Shown here in pieces: positions 20,705 through 30,719 of a stretch of 64,000 bases of DNA. Made by a program: the position numbers and the translations under genes. The stretch comes from Silene conica (taxonomy: Eukaryota > Streptophyta > Magnoliopsida > Caryophyllales > Caryophyllaceae): NCBI GenBank assembly GCA_029255685.2, contig CM055313.2, forward strand, positions 76,052,641 to 76,116,640, in the 5' to 3' direction. The notes beneath the pieces were generated by a model that was given only the letters and a program-made list of their open reading frames with translations, was not told the DNA's origin and did no database searches. The first letter of the stretch is position 1; each line of letters begins with the position of its first letter.

Positions 20705-21150
20705 TATTAAGCATTGGATGACAAGTTCCTTAAGATGCTAAGGATTAAGGTCTTTAATCGGGTGATTAATCGGGCACTTAACACCCCACATAGGATCCCG
20801 AAGCATTCAAGGAATTGAAGAAGAATAATTGCAGACCTGCGGCCCCGATCGGGGTTGACCATATGTAGCTATATTTGACTTCTTCCGTTTCTCCTCCTGT
20901 TTTACTATAAATATGAGGTAATGTGCGACCTATTGGATACACTTTCTTATATTATTTCTTAGCTTAGTTTACAATATTTCTCATAAAATTTTAGAATAAT
21001 TTGTCATTAGTTAATATTTGAAGTTAAGCTTTCCTTTGTAAGCATTTTATTTTCTTTTTATTCAAGTAATCTTTTATTCTTCGATTTCAAGCTCTTAATC
21101 TTCATTTCGATAATCGTATTTCTTCTCTTAGTTTTTATTATATTTTCATT
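20705..21150. other. Unclassified LTR-like sequence right of LINE
   Basis: AT-rich with a TATA-like ACTATAAATATGAG near 20,905. It could be the second part of a decayed LTR interrupted by the LINE. No coding potential. Confidence 0.3.
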
Positions 21151-21837
21151 ATCACTATTACATATTTAGCCTTCAACAACGGTTAAAAACCGTTACTATT
21201 TAAGTGGGCGTTGTTAATGCGTTCGTTGTTATTACTTACAACAACGGTTAAAATTTCTAACAAACCGTTGTTGTAACATTTGACAACGGATAAAACCCGT
21301 TGTTATACATGTTGTTTCGTTGTTAAAAAAGTTTCTTATCTGTTGAAAATTTTGGTGGGAAATTTATAACAACGGTTAAAGTAAGGAGAAACTGTTGTTG
21401 ATACTAATAACAACGGCTCCAAATCGTTGTTGTATAGACTTTTGGTTGTTAAAAAATACCTTTTATTTTGGTAGGAAAGTAATAACAATGGTTATGTCCA
21501 AAATGTTAAAATTAGTGTCACTGACAATGGCTAGAAACCGTTGTCAATATTAAGTCATTTAGGCGCCGAATATTTCGTAGGAGGGAAACCTTTAACAACG
21601 GTGGTTGCATAATAACCGTTGCTATTAGTTTTTGTTTTCTTTTTTTAAAAAAACATGAAATTAATTGAATCCTACTAACCGCTAATAACCTGCTGCTACA
21701 AATAACTAGCAGAAGTAATTAGCAGCAACAACATATATAGAAGAACAACAACTGCAACATACAACATCAATACATAGAAAAACAACTACATCAGCACTAT
21801 ACAAACAATTTTAGAGTAACAACAACATATATACAAG

Positions 21838-22856
21838 CAGTGCCGGCCCAATAGGTGAGCAACCCGTGCCAAGGAACAGGGCCCCCAATTTTTTGGGGTC
21901 CAACTACTAAGTTTATGTTAATTTTTTAAAAAAAAAAAATCTTAGAAATAAAGTAACGTGGCTGCTAGACTGCCATTCTGCCAAAAAATATCAAAAGTTA
22001 ATCATACTTTATTACTTTTCCATTTTTCCCCTTTCCCAGATTTCCTAATTTTCCTTATCCCCAAATAAAAACTTCCGTAATTTAATCATATTCTATCTCT
22101 AATCTTCCATATTTTCCAGCTTTAATTAAAAAATTATCATATCCTGAATTAAAATTATACTTTCTTCTTATAATATAATTCTTATTTTGATTTTTGAAAT
22201 CTAAATCAATAAAATATTAAGTGTTTGTCAGTTTGTGCAAAATCCGATGTTTGTATAGGTTTATCCTTTACTCTTAATTTATTCTCCCTAATTCTCCCTA
22301 CTTTAGGTTGTGTTCTAATTTTTAATTTATGTTTACTTTTTTTTTTCTGCAGGTTTGCCACAAAATTTTGAGCTTTGAGGTCTTGAAGATCCATGGTGCG
22401 GATGTTCTAGACGAGTAGACGACAATACGAGATATTAAAATAGGTGTTTTCCTAACAAATCTTTGCTTTATAATTATATTGTGTGATTTGTGTCGTCTTT
22501 TAATTCAGAAATCACTACCCGGAATTTTAGAATGCATCCCAAAACCATAAAGTATGAATCGGGTTGTGAAAAACGTAAAAAAAATAAAAAAAAAATAAAA
22601 AATAAAAAAAAAATAAAAAAAAAATTGAAGAGTTAACCATGTCTCAAAAAGGTGCACTTGATAAATTTATTGTGAAGCGCTTCTTTGTAAATCAAGTGAA
22701 TCTTTGTAATTGTTTAATTAAATTGGATTTTATCAATATTTTGGTCACGATGTTAAAATATTTCTCTATATATAAGTTTTTTTCATAATGCATTATATTT
22801 GGGGCCTCTGTTGTTAGATTTTGCACATGGCCACCGTAACCTCCCAGACGGCCCTG
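21838..22856 (+). mobile_element. Non-autonomous hAT element with perfect 8-bp TSD
   Basis: It is 1,019 bp, beginning CAGTGCCGGCCC; its right end read inversely is CAGGGCCGTCTGG. The TSD TATACAAG lies at 21,830-21,837 and 22,857-22,864 without mismatch. It carries a fragment of transposase N-terminus but no catalytic domain. Confidence 0.92.
22532..22690 (+). pseudogene. hAT transposase N-terminal fragment
   Basis: ATG at 22,532 gives MHPKTIKYESGCEKRKK. A homopolymeric A-rich stretch with expanded AAATAAAA repeats follows. Then, in another frame, MSQKGALDKFIVKR appears, the start typical of plant hAT transposases of the TTF-type zinc-finger/hATC group. The rest of the gene is absent. A parallel fragment lies at 33,925-34,130. 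Confidence 0.6.
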
Positions 22857-22941
22857 TATACAAGCTAAGTCTATCAAGAGCAACAACACCTACGTTCAAG
22901 TAACATATATACACAAACATTACATTCCACCTCTTCAAGAA

Positions 22942-23046
22942 TTAATCTTCAGAGCAATGTTCAAGGACGTATTTTCCCCACAAGTCTCTAACTTCGTCAA
23001 TTTGTTGCCTTGTGTACTCAAGGACTTGTGGTTGGTTGATTACGTA
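22942..23046 (-). pseudogene. Probable last exon of CACTA-encoded protease-like gene
   Basis: A 35-codon exon on the minus strand, preceded by a TTGTTGTTGTAG acceptor-like site. It reads YVINQPQVLEYTRQQIDEV, then RDLWGKYVLEHCSED and a stop. C-terminal ends of the form IDEVR..W..Y are seen in Ulp1-like proteins carried by plant CACTA elements. The assignment rests on this short match and on the nearby CACTA terminus. No further exons were recognised to the right, where other repeats intrude. Confidence 0.4.
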
Positions 23047-23114
23047 CTACAACAACAAAGACGTTAATCATAAACATACAATTCTCAGGTAAAAATAAAT
23101 AAAATCGTACATAA

Positions 23115-23300
23115 GGTCACATAACCGTACCGCCGCAATCTATTCACACACGAGGCAACATAACCGTTACCAACACAATTTAGGGTAACATAACCGTCAC
23201 CAAAACACAAGCAAGACAACATAACCGTCACCCAACTCAACTTAAGATAACATAACCGTCATCGAACCACAATTAAAACTAACATAACTGTTAACCAACT
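23115..23300. repeat. Tandem units with ACATAACCGTCACC core
   Basis: Six imperfect units at 30-38 bp spacing, each with a variant of AACATAACCGTYACC. Non-coding. Confidence 0.75.
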
Positions 23301-23912
23301 CATTTAAACTTACATGAGCCACTAGACAAACACGACAACGCTTAAGTTAGTTTCTAGAGGTTATTTTGAAGCGAAAACCGATCTCCCTTCCGGTTACCTA
23401 GTCAGGGGGTCTACCTCCTCAACCAAACTTGAAAAAATGGCTTAAGCATTGCCCCAACAACAATTGAATCACAACCAAGCAATACGACGATTCACATGAA
23501 AATGAATTAAAATAAATCAATATCAAATCATAATTCGCAACATGTTATTCACATGGAAAGGAATATCAAACCATTGATATGTTATAATTCATAAGCTCAC
23601 ATTTCTTACGGAAATGAAATGAACGGAAATTAGATAACAAGCCTCGTATTGTAAATTCATACGGTTCATCCAAGAAAAGGACAATCAAGAATAAATTATC
23701 AATTCATACATTATAAATATACTTTAAATTGATACGTATATATATAAATGACGAACCACATATTAATTATATGGTTCATTCGGAAAAAGAGAATAATCAA
23801 TTAACTAACATTTCATATTTATAAACATACTTTTTATATGAAATTAAGATATGTGTGAAACGTAAAGAGCAAGTCGTATTTTAATTATTTGGGAAACGAT
23901 TAACTTCATATT
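23301..23912. other. AT-rich sequence without recognisable feature
   Basis: No coding frame and no matched repeat ends. TTCACATGRAAA-like strings recur weakly. Confidence 0.4.
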
Positions 23913-25468
23913 TGATGCCCGTCGTTGAGGGTACCAAAGATAAATTTATAATTCCTAACTTTAACAATAGATAGTGAAAGTCAGGGTCGAACCACAAGGA
24001 GGTGGGGAATGTTTATTGTCGAATGTTAATGTTTAAAGGTAACAAATTTGGGGGTTTGATTGATTGATTACTATATCTAAGGCAAAGATTAAAATAAAAC
24101 AAGAAATAAAAATGAGAATTAAATATGTAAAAAGGGATGCTAGGATGTTTGGGTAATAAACAGCTAAGGTAAAATAAATTCTAAGGTCAACATGTATTGC
24201 AGTCGCGTAAGGGGGTGTAACATATCTTTTTAGGTCTATGCTACCTAATAGCTCTTTTCGGCCTATGCTATTAGTTCCTAGGTCTCACAATTATTGGGTG
24301 TCAACAATAAGGGTGATTCCTAAATCCCAGGTCACATACCTTTCAGCCTTGAGTAACCTATCCGTCTTAAGGTGTAAACCAATGCCCTTCCCGTATCTTT
24401 CAATCTTGGGTAGGTCATTACTAACATCCTACAAGTCTCCTTATGGTCTCATTGCAGGATATTATAATTGACAAGAAAAGACGAAATAAGAATACATACG
24501 CGGGTGGTCGACCGACCAGCTACTCCAGTCGGCCGACCACGGCCTCGGTCGACCGACCAGCTATTCCGGTCGGCCGACCGTGGTCCTGCTACAGGTCGGT
24601 CTTTCGAATTTTATCTACCTACGCATATTTATCCCCTACATCCTAACATATGAAAATTAGCTACTCATGATTGTTAAGACGATTATAAAATTGGGAATAA
24701 ACATGGAGAACATAGTAAATAATCTAAGCATGCAAGATTCAATAAAGCTTGGGATTCTAACTTAACAATTGTAATAAAAACAAGAACGATAATAAAGCAA
24801 GATTAAAAGAGTAATTACCACAATTTGGAGTTAGGGCAGAAAGAAACTAACTTTATTGATGAATGCTTGGGAACTATTGAAAGATTACAAAACTAAAGCT
24901 TGAATAAAACTAAGTATGATAAAACTTGATACTAGATGATTCGATGCAAAACTTGATAATAAACCCTAGCTACAAGATTAGCTTATATAGGGTAAGAGAT
25001 TAGAGTTTCCTAAAGACTCTAATTCTAATTTATTTCCGAAAAAGAATCGTATGGGCTTCTGTTGTGGTCGGTCGACCTACTATATGGGTCGGTCGACCGT
25101 TTCTTGCTGGGCTTCTTTTATTTCCGGCATTCCTTGAAATTTGGGCTTCATTAAAATTCAGGACTGGTCGGCCGACCCGTTTGGGTGGTCGGTCGACTGC
25201 CTCTGTACGGAAATCTTCGGATTTCTCTTGTTTTGACTTTTGGCACTTGACTTTGACTTCAGTTGACTTTCCATTAATTCTCTAATTAAGCAAAAGACTT
25301 GAGGATATGGATTTGGTGCTAAATCGCTTCTTTTCCGCATAAATCTGCAAAAGTGCATAAAAATACGAAAGTACACGATTTGTGGGAAATAAAGGCTAAA
25401 ACATAGTAAATGAGCGACGAAATACGTGTAAAAATAGATGAAAAACATCATAAAATAGACACGTATCA
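23913..25468. repeat. Probable solo LTR (1,556 bp)
   Basis: It starts TGATGCCCGTCG and ends GACACGTATCA, giving TG..CA ends and TGAT/ATCA inversion. Flanks ATATT (23,908-23,912) and ATATC (25,469-25,473) are a 5-bp TSD with one mismatch. No internal coding region. The GGTCGACCGACC palindromic clusters lie inside. The class (gypsy Tat/Ogre-like?) is a guess. Confidence 0.55.
24506..25199. repeat. Two clusters of GGTCGACC-type palindromes in inverted orientation
   Basis: GGTCGACCGACC or GGTCGGCCGACC occurs at 24,506, 24,528, 24,547 and 24,568, a 41-bp tandem duplication. The reverse-complement form GGTCGGTCGACC occurs at 25,067 and 25,087, with variants at 25,166 and 25,187. Confidence 0.85.
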
Positions 25469-25559
25469 ATATCGTCAATAAACATGCCTCTTAAAATAAA
25501 TATCGTAACCCATTGCTAAATATCCTTGGAAATTTAGAAAACACGACAAACAAGCAACA

Positions 25560-26080
25560 ACTTTTAACAACCAAACGAACACAAGCAGTTGCAATAGCAG
25601 CCAGTAGAAGCGACAACCAGCAGCAACTGCGGCCAGTAGCAGTAGCAGTCCACACGCAGCAACCAGCAGCAATTCAACAAGTATAACAACGATAGCAGCA
25701 CAACGATGACAATATGCAGTAACAACAGCAACAAAACACAATGGCAGAAGTAACACGTTGAACTAGAAAAAAAATGAACTACAGCAGTAGCAGGATTACA
25801 ACAACCAACAACGAACAATAATGATAACAACGAACTACAACAACAACAATGATAGAAAAAAATGCAGAGGACAATAGCAGTTCAGTGCTTAAACGAGTAG
25901 CAGTGTAGCATCGTAACCTCGGTGTAATAGTAGTAAACACAACAATACAATGGCGTAACAACAGTACACTCAGAAACAAAACGCATCAGTAGAAGCAACA
26001 TTTCAATTGCAATAGCAGCGGCGGAATGCAATGTAATACTAATAAGTGTAGCTAGCAGCAGCAGTACGACTTAACAATGC
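25560..26080. repeat. Degenerate CAG/CAA trinucleotide-rich sequence
   Basis: Imperfect runs of AGCAGCAAC, AGTAGCAGT and AACAACAAC. Leu/Ala-rich minus-strand frames here are by-products of the composition. Confidence 0.7.
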
Positions 26081-27009
26081 AGCCCGAAAACGAATTTCTC
26101 ATACACATTAACTCAGAAATCGACATACAACAAACAAAAGACGAATTTTTGACATAAATCGAGTAACCTCTCAAAGTTATCTCTTTTCGCAGTTAAAACC
26201 TCGATTTATCGCAAAACTAAACTCGAAATTGTCGAAGACACAACCTATTTATAACATATGAAAACGAGATTTAACAAGGAAACACAAAATGGGTTTTAAA
26301 GACAGAAATTTTGTGATGCCCAAGAACTTAAATTTATTATCTCGAAATGACGGAGATGGCGAGACAAGGAGAACGGCATGAAAATCGTTCGAAACCGTTG
26401 AGAAATGAAGATATGACGACAATTTTAGTGAATTGTTTACAGTGTTAACAATGGTGAAAAATATAATATATGGTTTGAGTGGTTGAGGATGACGGTTTAT
26501 GAGATGTTCTTTTATATAGGAAACGGTTTTTGAGTCGGAAACTTATTACAAGAAGCGGGTTTTATTTATGAGTCGAAAATTGCCCAACTAACAGTAGTTA
26601 TCAATTTCAGCATTATTACAACTCGAAATAATAATTGAACACGTAAATTACATTTTACAAAATTACAGAATATATTTAAATTCTTCGAACATTAAAATTG
26701 AATCGTTAAAATATAATTTACGAAATTACATTGAAATATCATTTAAAAATAAAATTGTTTCAAAATGAAATATCAAATTATTTAAATATAATTATGAAAT
26801 TGATATAAATTATTCCGAAATTAGAATTAATATCAATAAAGTTATAAGTTTGAAATATTGGGGTGTGAGGTTTAGAGGTCTATTGATTGATGTGGTTATG
26901 GAGTGTGTATCTATGCAAATGCAAGTGTTATAGAATGGCAAAATTGACACAATAGTTTATCCTATCTTGAGATGTAAGACAAGAGGATCACCAATCATCT
27001 TACCTTTCC
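26081..27009 (-). other. Possible LTR or promoter region on minus strand
   Basis: Read on the minus strand, the sequence CCTATATAAAAGAAC near 26,506-26,520 is TATA-box-like and is preceded by AT-rich DNA. This would suit the U3/R part of an LTR transcribed leftward into the CAG-rich tract. No ends or partner were found. Confidence 0.25.
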
Positions 27010-28325
27010 CTGGCGTGCTTTGAAAAACTACAACGAGCCATAGACCTTGAAGTCCATAAAAATAGCTATCCAATTGTTTTAGGTAGTAACAGACTTTCTG
27101 TTACCAATTTGTTTTTCGCAGATGATATAGTTCTTTTCGGTGAATCTACAGAGGACCAGGCTTTGGTTATGCGCCAAGTATTAGACAATTTAGATCACGC
27201 TGCAGGTGAAAAAGTGATTGTTGCAAAGTCATGGATCTTTTATTCGAATAATACCAAGACTCTTATTCGGGATAAAGTGAGTCAAGCTCTTGGTTTCGAG
27301 GAGACGTATGATCTAGGTACGTACCTTGGTGACCGCGACTATCAATGGTAGAGTAAATCGTCATACTTTTTTCACTTGGAAGAAAAAATAAATAAAAGGT
27401 AAGCGGATTGGTCTACGACGTCTATCCTTAGCTGGACATAATACTCTAGTCAAATCCACTCAAACGACAATAGCCAATTATAGCATGCAAACCGCGGAAA
27501 TACCTTGGCCAATATGTGACTCTATTGATAAAAGGGTTCGTTTTTTCTATGGGGAGGAGATGAAGATACGAAGTTGATCCATCTTATCAATTGGGAGACT
27601 TAACTTCCACAAGTCATGCTTCAAAAATTTGCTTCTATTTTGTTGGTAAATGACCCGGATTTAGAAGATACGCTCTACTGGTGAGGTACGTTTTCTTATA
27701 AATTCATTATTAAATATGTTCTTGGTTATTTAAAAGGGGTCGATTTGAAGCTTATATTGAGTCTCCTATATAGGCGGACCATTTAGCGTCTTCCGGTTCA
27801 GCAAAGCGTCAAAATATTCCAATGGCTTACAGCTCAACGCCGCCATATATATGGTCAACGTCAACCGTGTGAGGAGGAATATGGGTGATGACCCGCGGTG
27901 TCCCGTTGTGAACATGTCGAAGAAACCGTCGAACACCTCCTTGGCTCATATCCTGTATTAAAAAAATATTTGAAATTTGGTTGGTACTAATCCGTCAAAT
28001 ACCTTTGTCTTCGACACTTTTCTCTCCGAATGGCTAGTAAAGAATGCAAGTAGTGATGTCGAAACTTCAATCAAGGATTGGCCCATCTTTTATGCTGTTA
28101 TATTCCGGTGGATTTGGAAATGGCAAAATAATATCGTATTCTGGAGGGAGGTGAGAATCTGATAGAGCTACATGCATTTCTATATCAATAATTCGAAGTT
28201 ACGAAGATCGCTTTTCATAGGCATAATATTTTTATCCCACAACCAAGACACCCCAAGTAGAAAGATTTTTATTCGTTGGCTCTCACCTATTCATGGTTGG
28301 ATTATTTTAACACAAATTCTCATTG
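27010..28325 (+). pseudogene. LINE reverse transcriptase and zinc-binding region, many stops
   Basis: KLQRAIDLEVHKNSYPIV is followed by VTNLFFADDIVLFGEST with an intact FADD catalytic box. Then QALVMRQVLDNLDHAAGEKV and FEETYDLGTYLG follow, before the frame breaks near 27,350. Later pieces such as HLEEKIN, WIWKWQNNIVFW and RKIFIRWLSPIHGWII mark the thumb, zinc-binding and linker regions. Stops and frameshifts are frequent. Compared with the 18.5-20.7 kb copy it is more decayed but retains the catalytic box that copy lacks. Confidence 0.78.
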
Positions 28326-28482
28326 AGAACGGACATTATTTGTCACAAGTTGAAAACGGATAGTGTCTCTCTCACATAATGCAAGTTACACTATCCATAA
28401 ATTACTCCATTTTCTCCCACTTGTATATTTACTTGTTTATTGTGAGAGTAAAGTATCCGTCTTCAATTTGTGACGGGAAGTG
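28326..28482. mobile_element. MITE inserted in LINE RNase H region
   Basis: Ends GTCACAAGTTGAAAACGG and, inverted, GTCACAAATTGAAGACGG form terminal inverted repeats. It splits the LINE between HGWII and the DETGNP motif. A TSD could not be fixed. It resembles 16,894-17,070. Confidence 0.65.
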
Positions 28483-28755
28483 GAGGTAATTCCGAGATGA
28501 AACTGGCAATCCTGTAGCTTTGTATTTCTTATGTGGCTTGTTTTCATCCATGAAAGCCAAACTACTAGCCTTACTTGCGGGTCTAGAAAAAACAAAGGCT
28601 CTCCGTATAACGAAGCTTCTGGTTCACCCGGATAACTCTCGTTGTGTGAGCCTTATTAATTAAGAACAAATTATAAGTAATAACCTAAAATTCATTTTTC
28701 GAATATGCAAAGGCTTGATACGAGATAACAATTGTCCGATCATGTTGAAACACAC
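28483..28755 (+). pseudogene. LINE RNase H fragment, first part
   Basis: It reads RDETGNPVALYFLCGLFSSM, KAKLLALLAGLEKTKALRIT, KLLVHPDNSRC and NNLKFIFRICKGLIRDN. These align with the RNase H of the LINE at 18.6-19.3 kb, with Asp-to-Pro-type decay near the HMDN motif and an in-frame stop. It ends in LKHT at the solo LTR junction. Confidence 0.75.
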
Positions 28756-30091
28756 TGTTAGAACACATGATGTTGATGATGCCAAGTTACTTCTAATCAT
28801 CTAATGTTTCCTCTAAGTGTTATGAATTCAGCAAGAGACATTAAGCTCACGGAAGTTGAAAGATGATCAAGATGGAGTCTCAAGGTGCAAGCATAACGCC
28901 AAGACAAGTCGAGTCTAGAATGAGTGTTGTAAGCAAGGTAATCAAACATACTCTTCTAGTCATTAAGAGTGCAAAATCTATGCAACAGTCCAGGACTGTT
29001 GCATCCCTGGTTTCTAGTGCTAACAATACGGAGATGTTTTTCAAAAAGAGGTTGTCAAATGTTTGAAAATTGTTTCCAAAATATCAACTTTTTTAAATTA
29101 TTATTATTTGAAAGAAGAATCAGAAGAAACAAGTTGGAATCTCATTCAAAAGATAGAGTCTTGATCTTTGTGAAAAAGAGAACATGCTTTATTTCCTCTT
29201 TTGGCTTTGAGAGTCTTTCAACATTACCCAAATTAGTGCAACGTAGAGCCTCTCAAAGTCTGACCAGTCCTTTTCCCCTCTTTGACAGACAGATTCACTA
29301 AATTACCCATTGAATAAAACACTTGTTTAATGCAAAGAGAGTGGACAAATAAAGCATGTGTCTAGGGTTTCAAAGTCGTCTTATACCTCTCGGCTATATA
29401 TATGGACCTTTGGGTACATTTAATAGTAAGACTTTTAGAGCATTCAATACTACCTTCCAAAATCTGTCAAAGCTTTATTCTTCAAAGTGTTTTTGCAAAA
29501 GTTTTTCGGTTTTAAAGTTTTCAAACTGTTTTAAACAAGTTGTTATCTCCTAAGCACTAGTTAGCTCTCTTAATGTCTATGAGTATGTTAGATGAACCTT
29601 GTGTTTAGATCTTAAACATAATCTCCATGTTCTTAAATGAACCTATGAGATAGAGATCGTGTAAACCATAAGGTAGAACATCAAAACTCTTAGAGTGGAG
29701 TAGCTCTAGGTTTGAGTATAGTCAAGTCTTACGAGTAGAGTAGCTCTAAGCAAATTGCAACCGGCGTAGGTTTGGGAGTTGTTTTGTTGTAATCGTTTTA
29801 GTCAAGTTGAGTAACTTCTAAACATTCAATAAAATAACGGTTGGACGTAGGCTCCGGAGTAGGAGCTGAACCAATTTTTAATATCGTTTGTTTATGCTTT
29901 GCTCAAACTCTTACTTACTTCTCGTTTCTTTGCTATTTCCGTAAAAGAACAGATCTGTGCAACAGTTCCATATACTGTTGCTGAGACTCTGTTTCTCGTT
30001 GCTTCACTTGCACTCAAGTTAAATCAGAATTTTTAAAAGGTCACCTAATCTACTCCCTCACCCTCTTAGGTGTTAATTCGTTCCCTTTTCA
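28756..30091 (+). repeat. Solo LTR, 1,336 bp, with CACAC TSD
   Basis: It starts TGTTAGAACACATG and ends GTTCCCTTTTCA (TG..CA). Flanks CACAC at 28,751-28,755 and 30,092-30,096 are identical. Removing it restores the LINE reading frame (LKHT then FGEGNRAAD). It contains a TATA-like GGCTATATATATGG near 29,391 and a terminal hairpin with C-rich loop at about 30,040-30,070. Plus orientation is inferred from the TATA box and hairpin. Confidence 0.88.
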
Positions 30092-30238
30092 CACACTTTC
30101 GGAGAAGGAAATAGAGCGGCAGATTTACTGGTAAACAAAGGAGTTAATTCGAGTACTATTATTACATATTTAGATTCTCAGGATACAGAGTTACGAGCCA
30201 TCCTTAGGGAAAAATCTTTGACTATCTTATATCATTAG
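30092..30238 (+). pseudogene. LINE RNase H fragment, C-terminal end
   Basis: HTFGEGNRAADLLVNKGVNS, then TELRAILREKSLTILYH and a TAG stop. It aligns with EANRAADHLANRGVHSSTS and ELRAILRED of the 18.6-kb LINE, and continues the frame broken at 28,755. Confidence 0.85.
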
Positions 30239-30705
30239 TCAAAGTTTATTTGATTAAAAACGTTGACCGATCATAACTTTTACAAGAAGTTCATAAAGTG
30301 CCTATATTTTTCTTTTTGAAATTAGAAATCTCGGAACGAGTTAACACTTTTTAGACTCGTGATTGAAAACGTTGACCGATCATAACTCTTAAAAAATAGG
30401 CTATTGCAGTTACCCAATTCAACACTAACTTTGAACTACATTTTTCCTAATTAGGTATGAAAGTATGAAACTACGAATAGTAGAAGTTGGATAAAGTTCC
30501 AAATGAGTAGTGAGAGATAAAATCCACAGATCGGCATCTCCATTGATTCCTATATGGTGTGCAGTAGATGTCGGATCGTCGGAAATAGGGTGTTATAGAG
30601 AGCATGTAAAACAGTAAAATCGTCTTACATTCAATTTTGAGATCTTTATTTTGTGAAAGATGATTGTTTTTTTATTTCAGCAATATTGTATTTTGTCTTT
30701 CTCTT
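30239..30705. other. Unclassified; two copies of CGTTGACCGATCATAAC
   Basis: CGTTGACCGATCATAACT appears at about 30,260 and 30,370 in similar context. No coding frame. Confidence 0.5.
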
Positions 30706-30719
30706 AACGTCTATTGTAG

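Larger units (their letters stand above)
21153..23046 (-). mobile_element. CACTA (En/Spm) element remnant, 3' end region
   Basis: It begins CACTATTACATATTTAG at 21,153, with dense subterminal repeats of the ACAACGGTT/AACCGTTGT type in both orientations up to about 21,630. It holds the last exon of a minus-strand gene at 22,942-23,046. The other terminus was not found; the element probably continues to the right and is interrupted. A hAT element (21,838-22,856) is nested inside. Confidence 0.6.
27010..30238 (+). mobile_element. Decayed LINE (L1-type) interrupted by a MITE and a solo LTR
   Basis: ORF2 motifs run in order from RT (27.0 kb) to the RNase H end (30.24 kb), once the MITE at 28,326-28,482 and the LTR at 28,756-30,091 are set aside. 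The codons on either side of the LTR join at the CACAC duplication. Related to the minus-strand LINE at 18.5-20.7 kb. Confidence 0.8.

Noticed and set aside
25475-25979. Leu/Ala/Val-rich minus-strand ORFs that look like membrane proteins
   Set aside because: Arise from degenerate CAG/CAA triplets; overlapping frames show the same bias.
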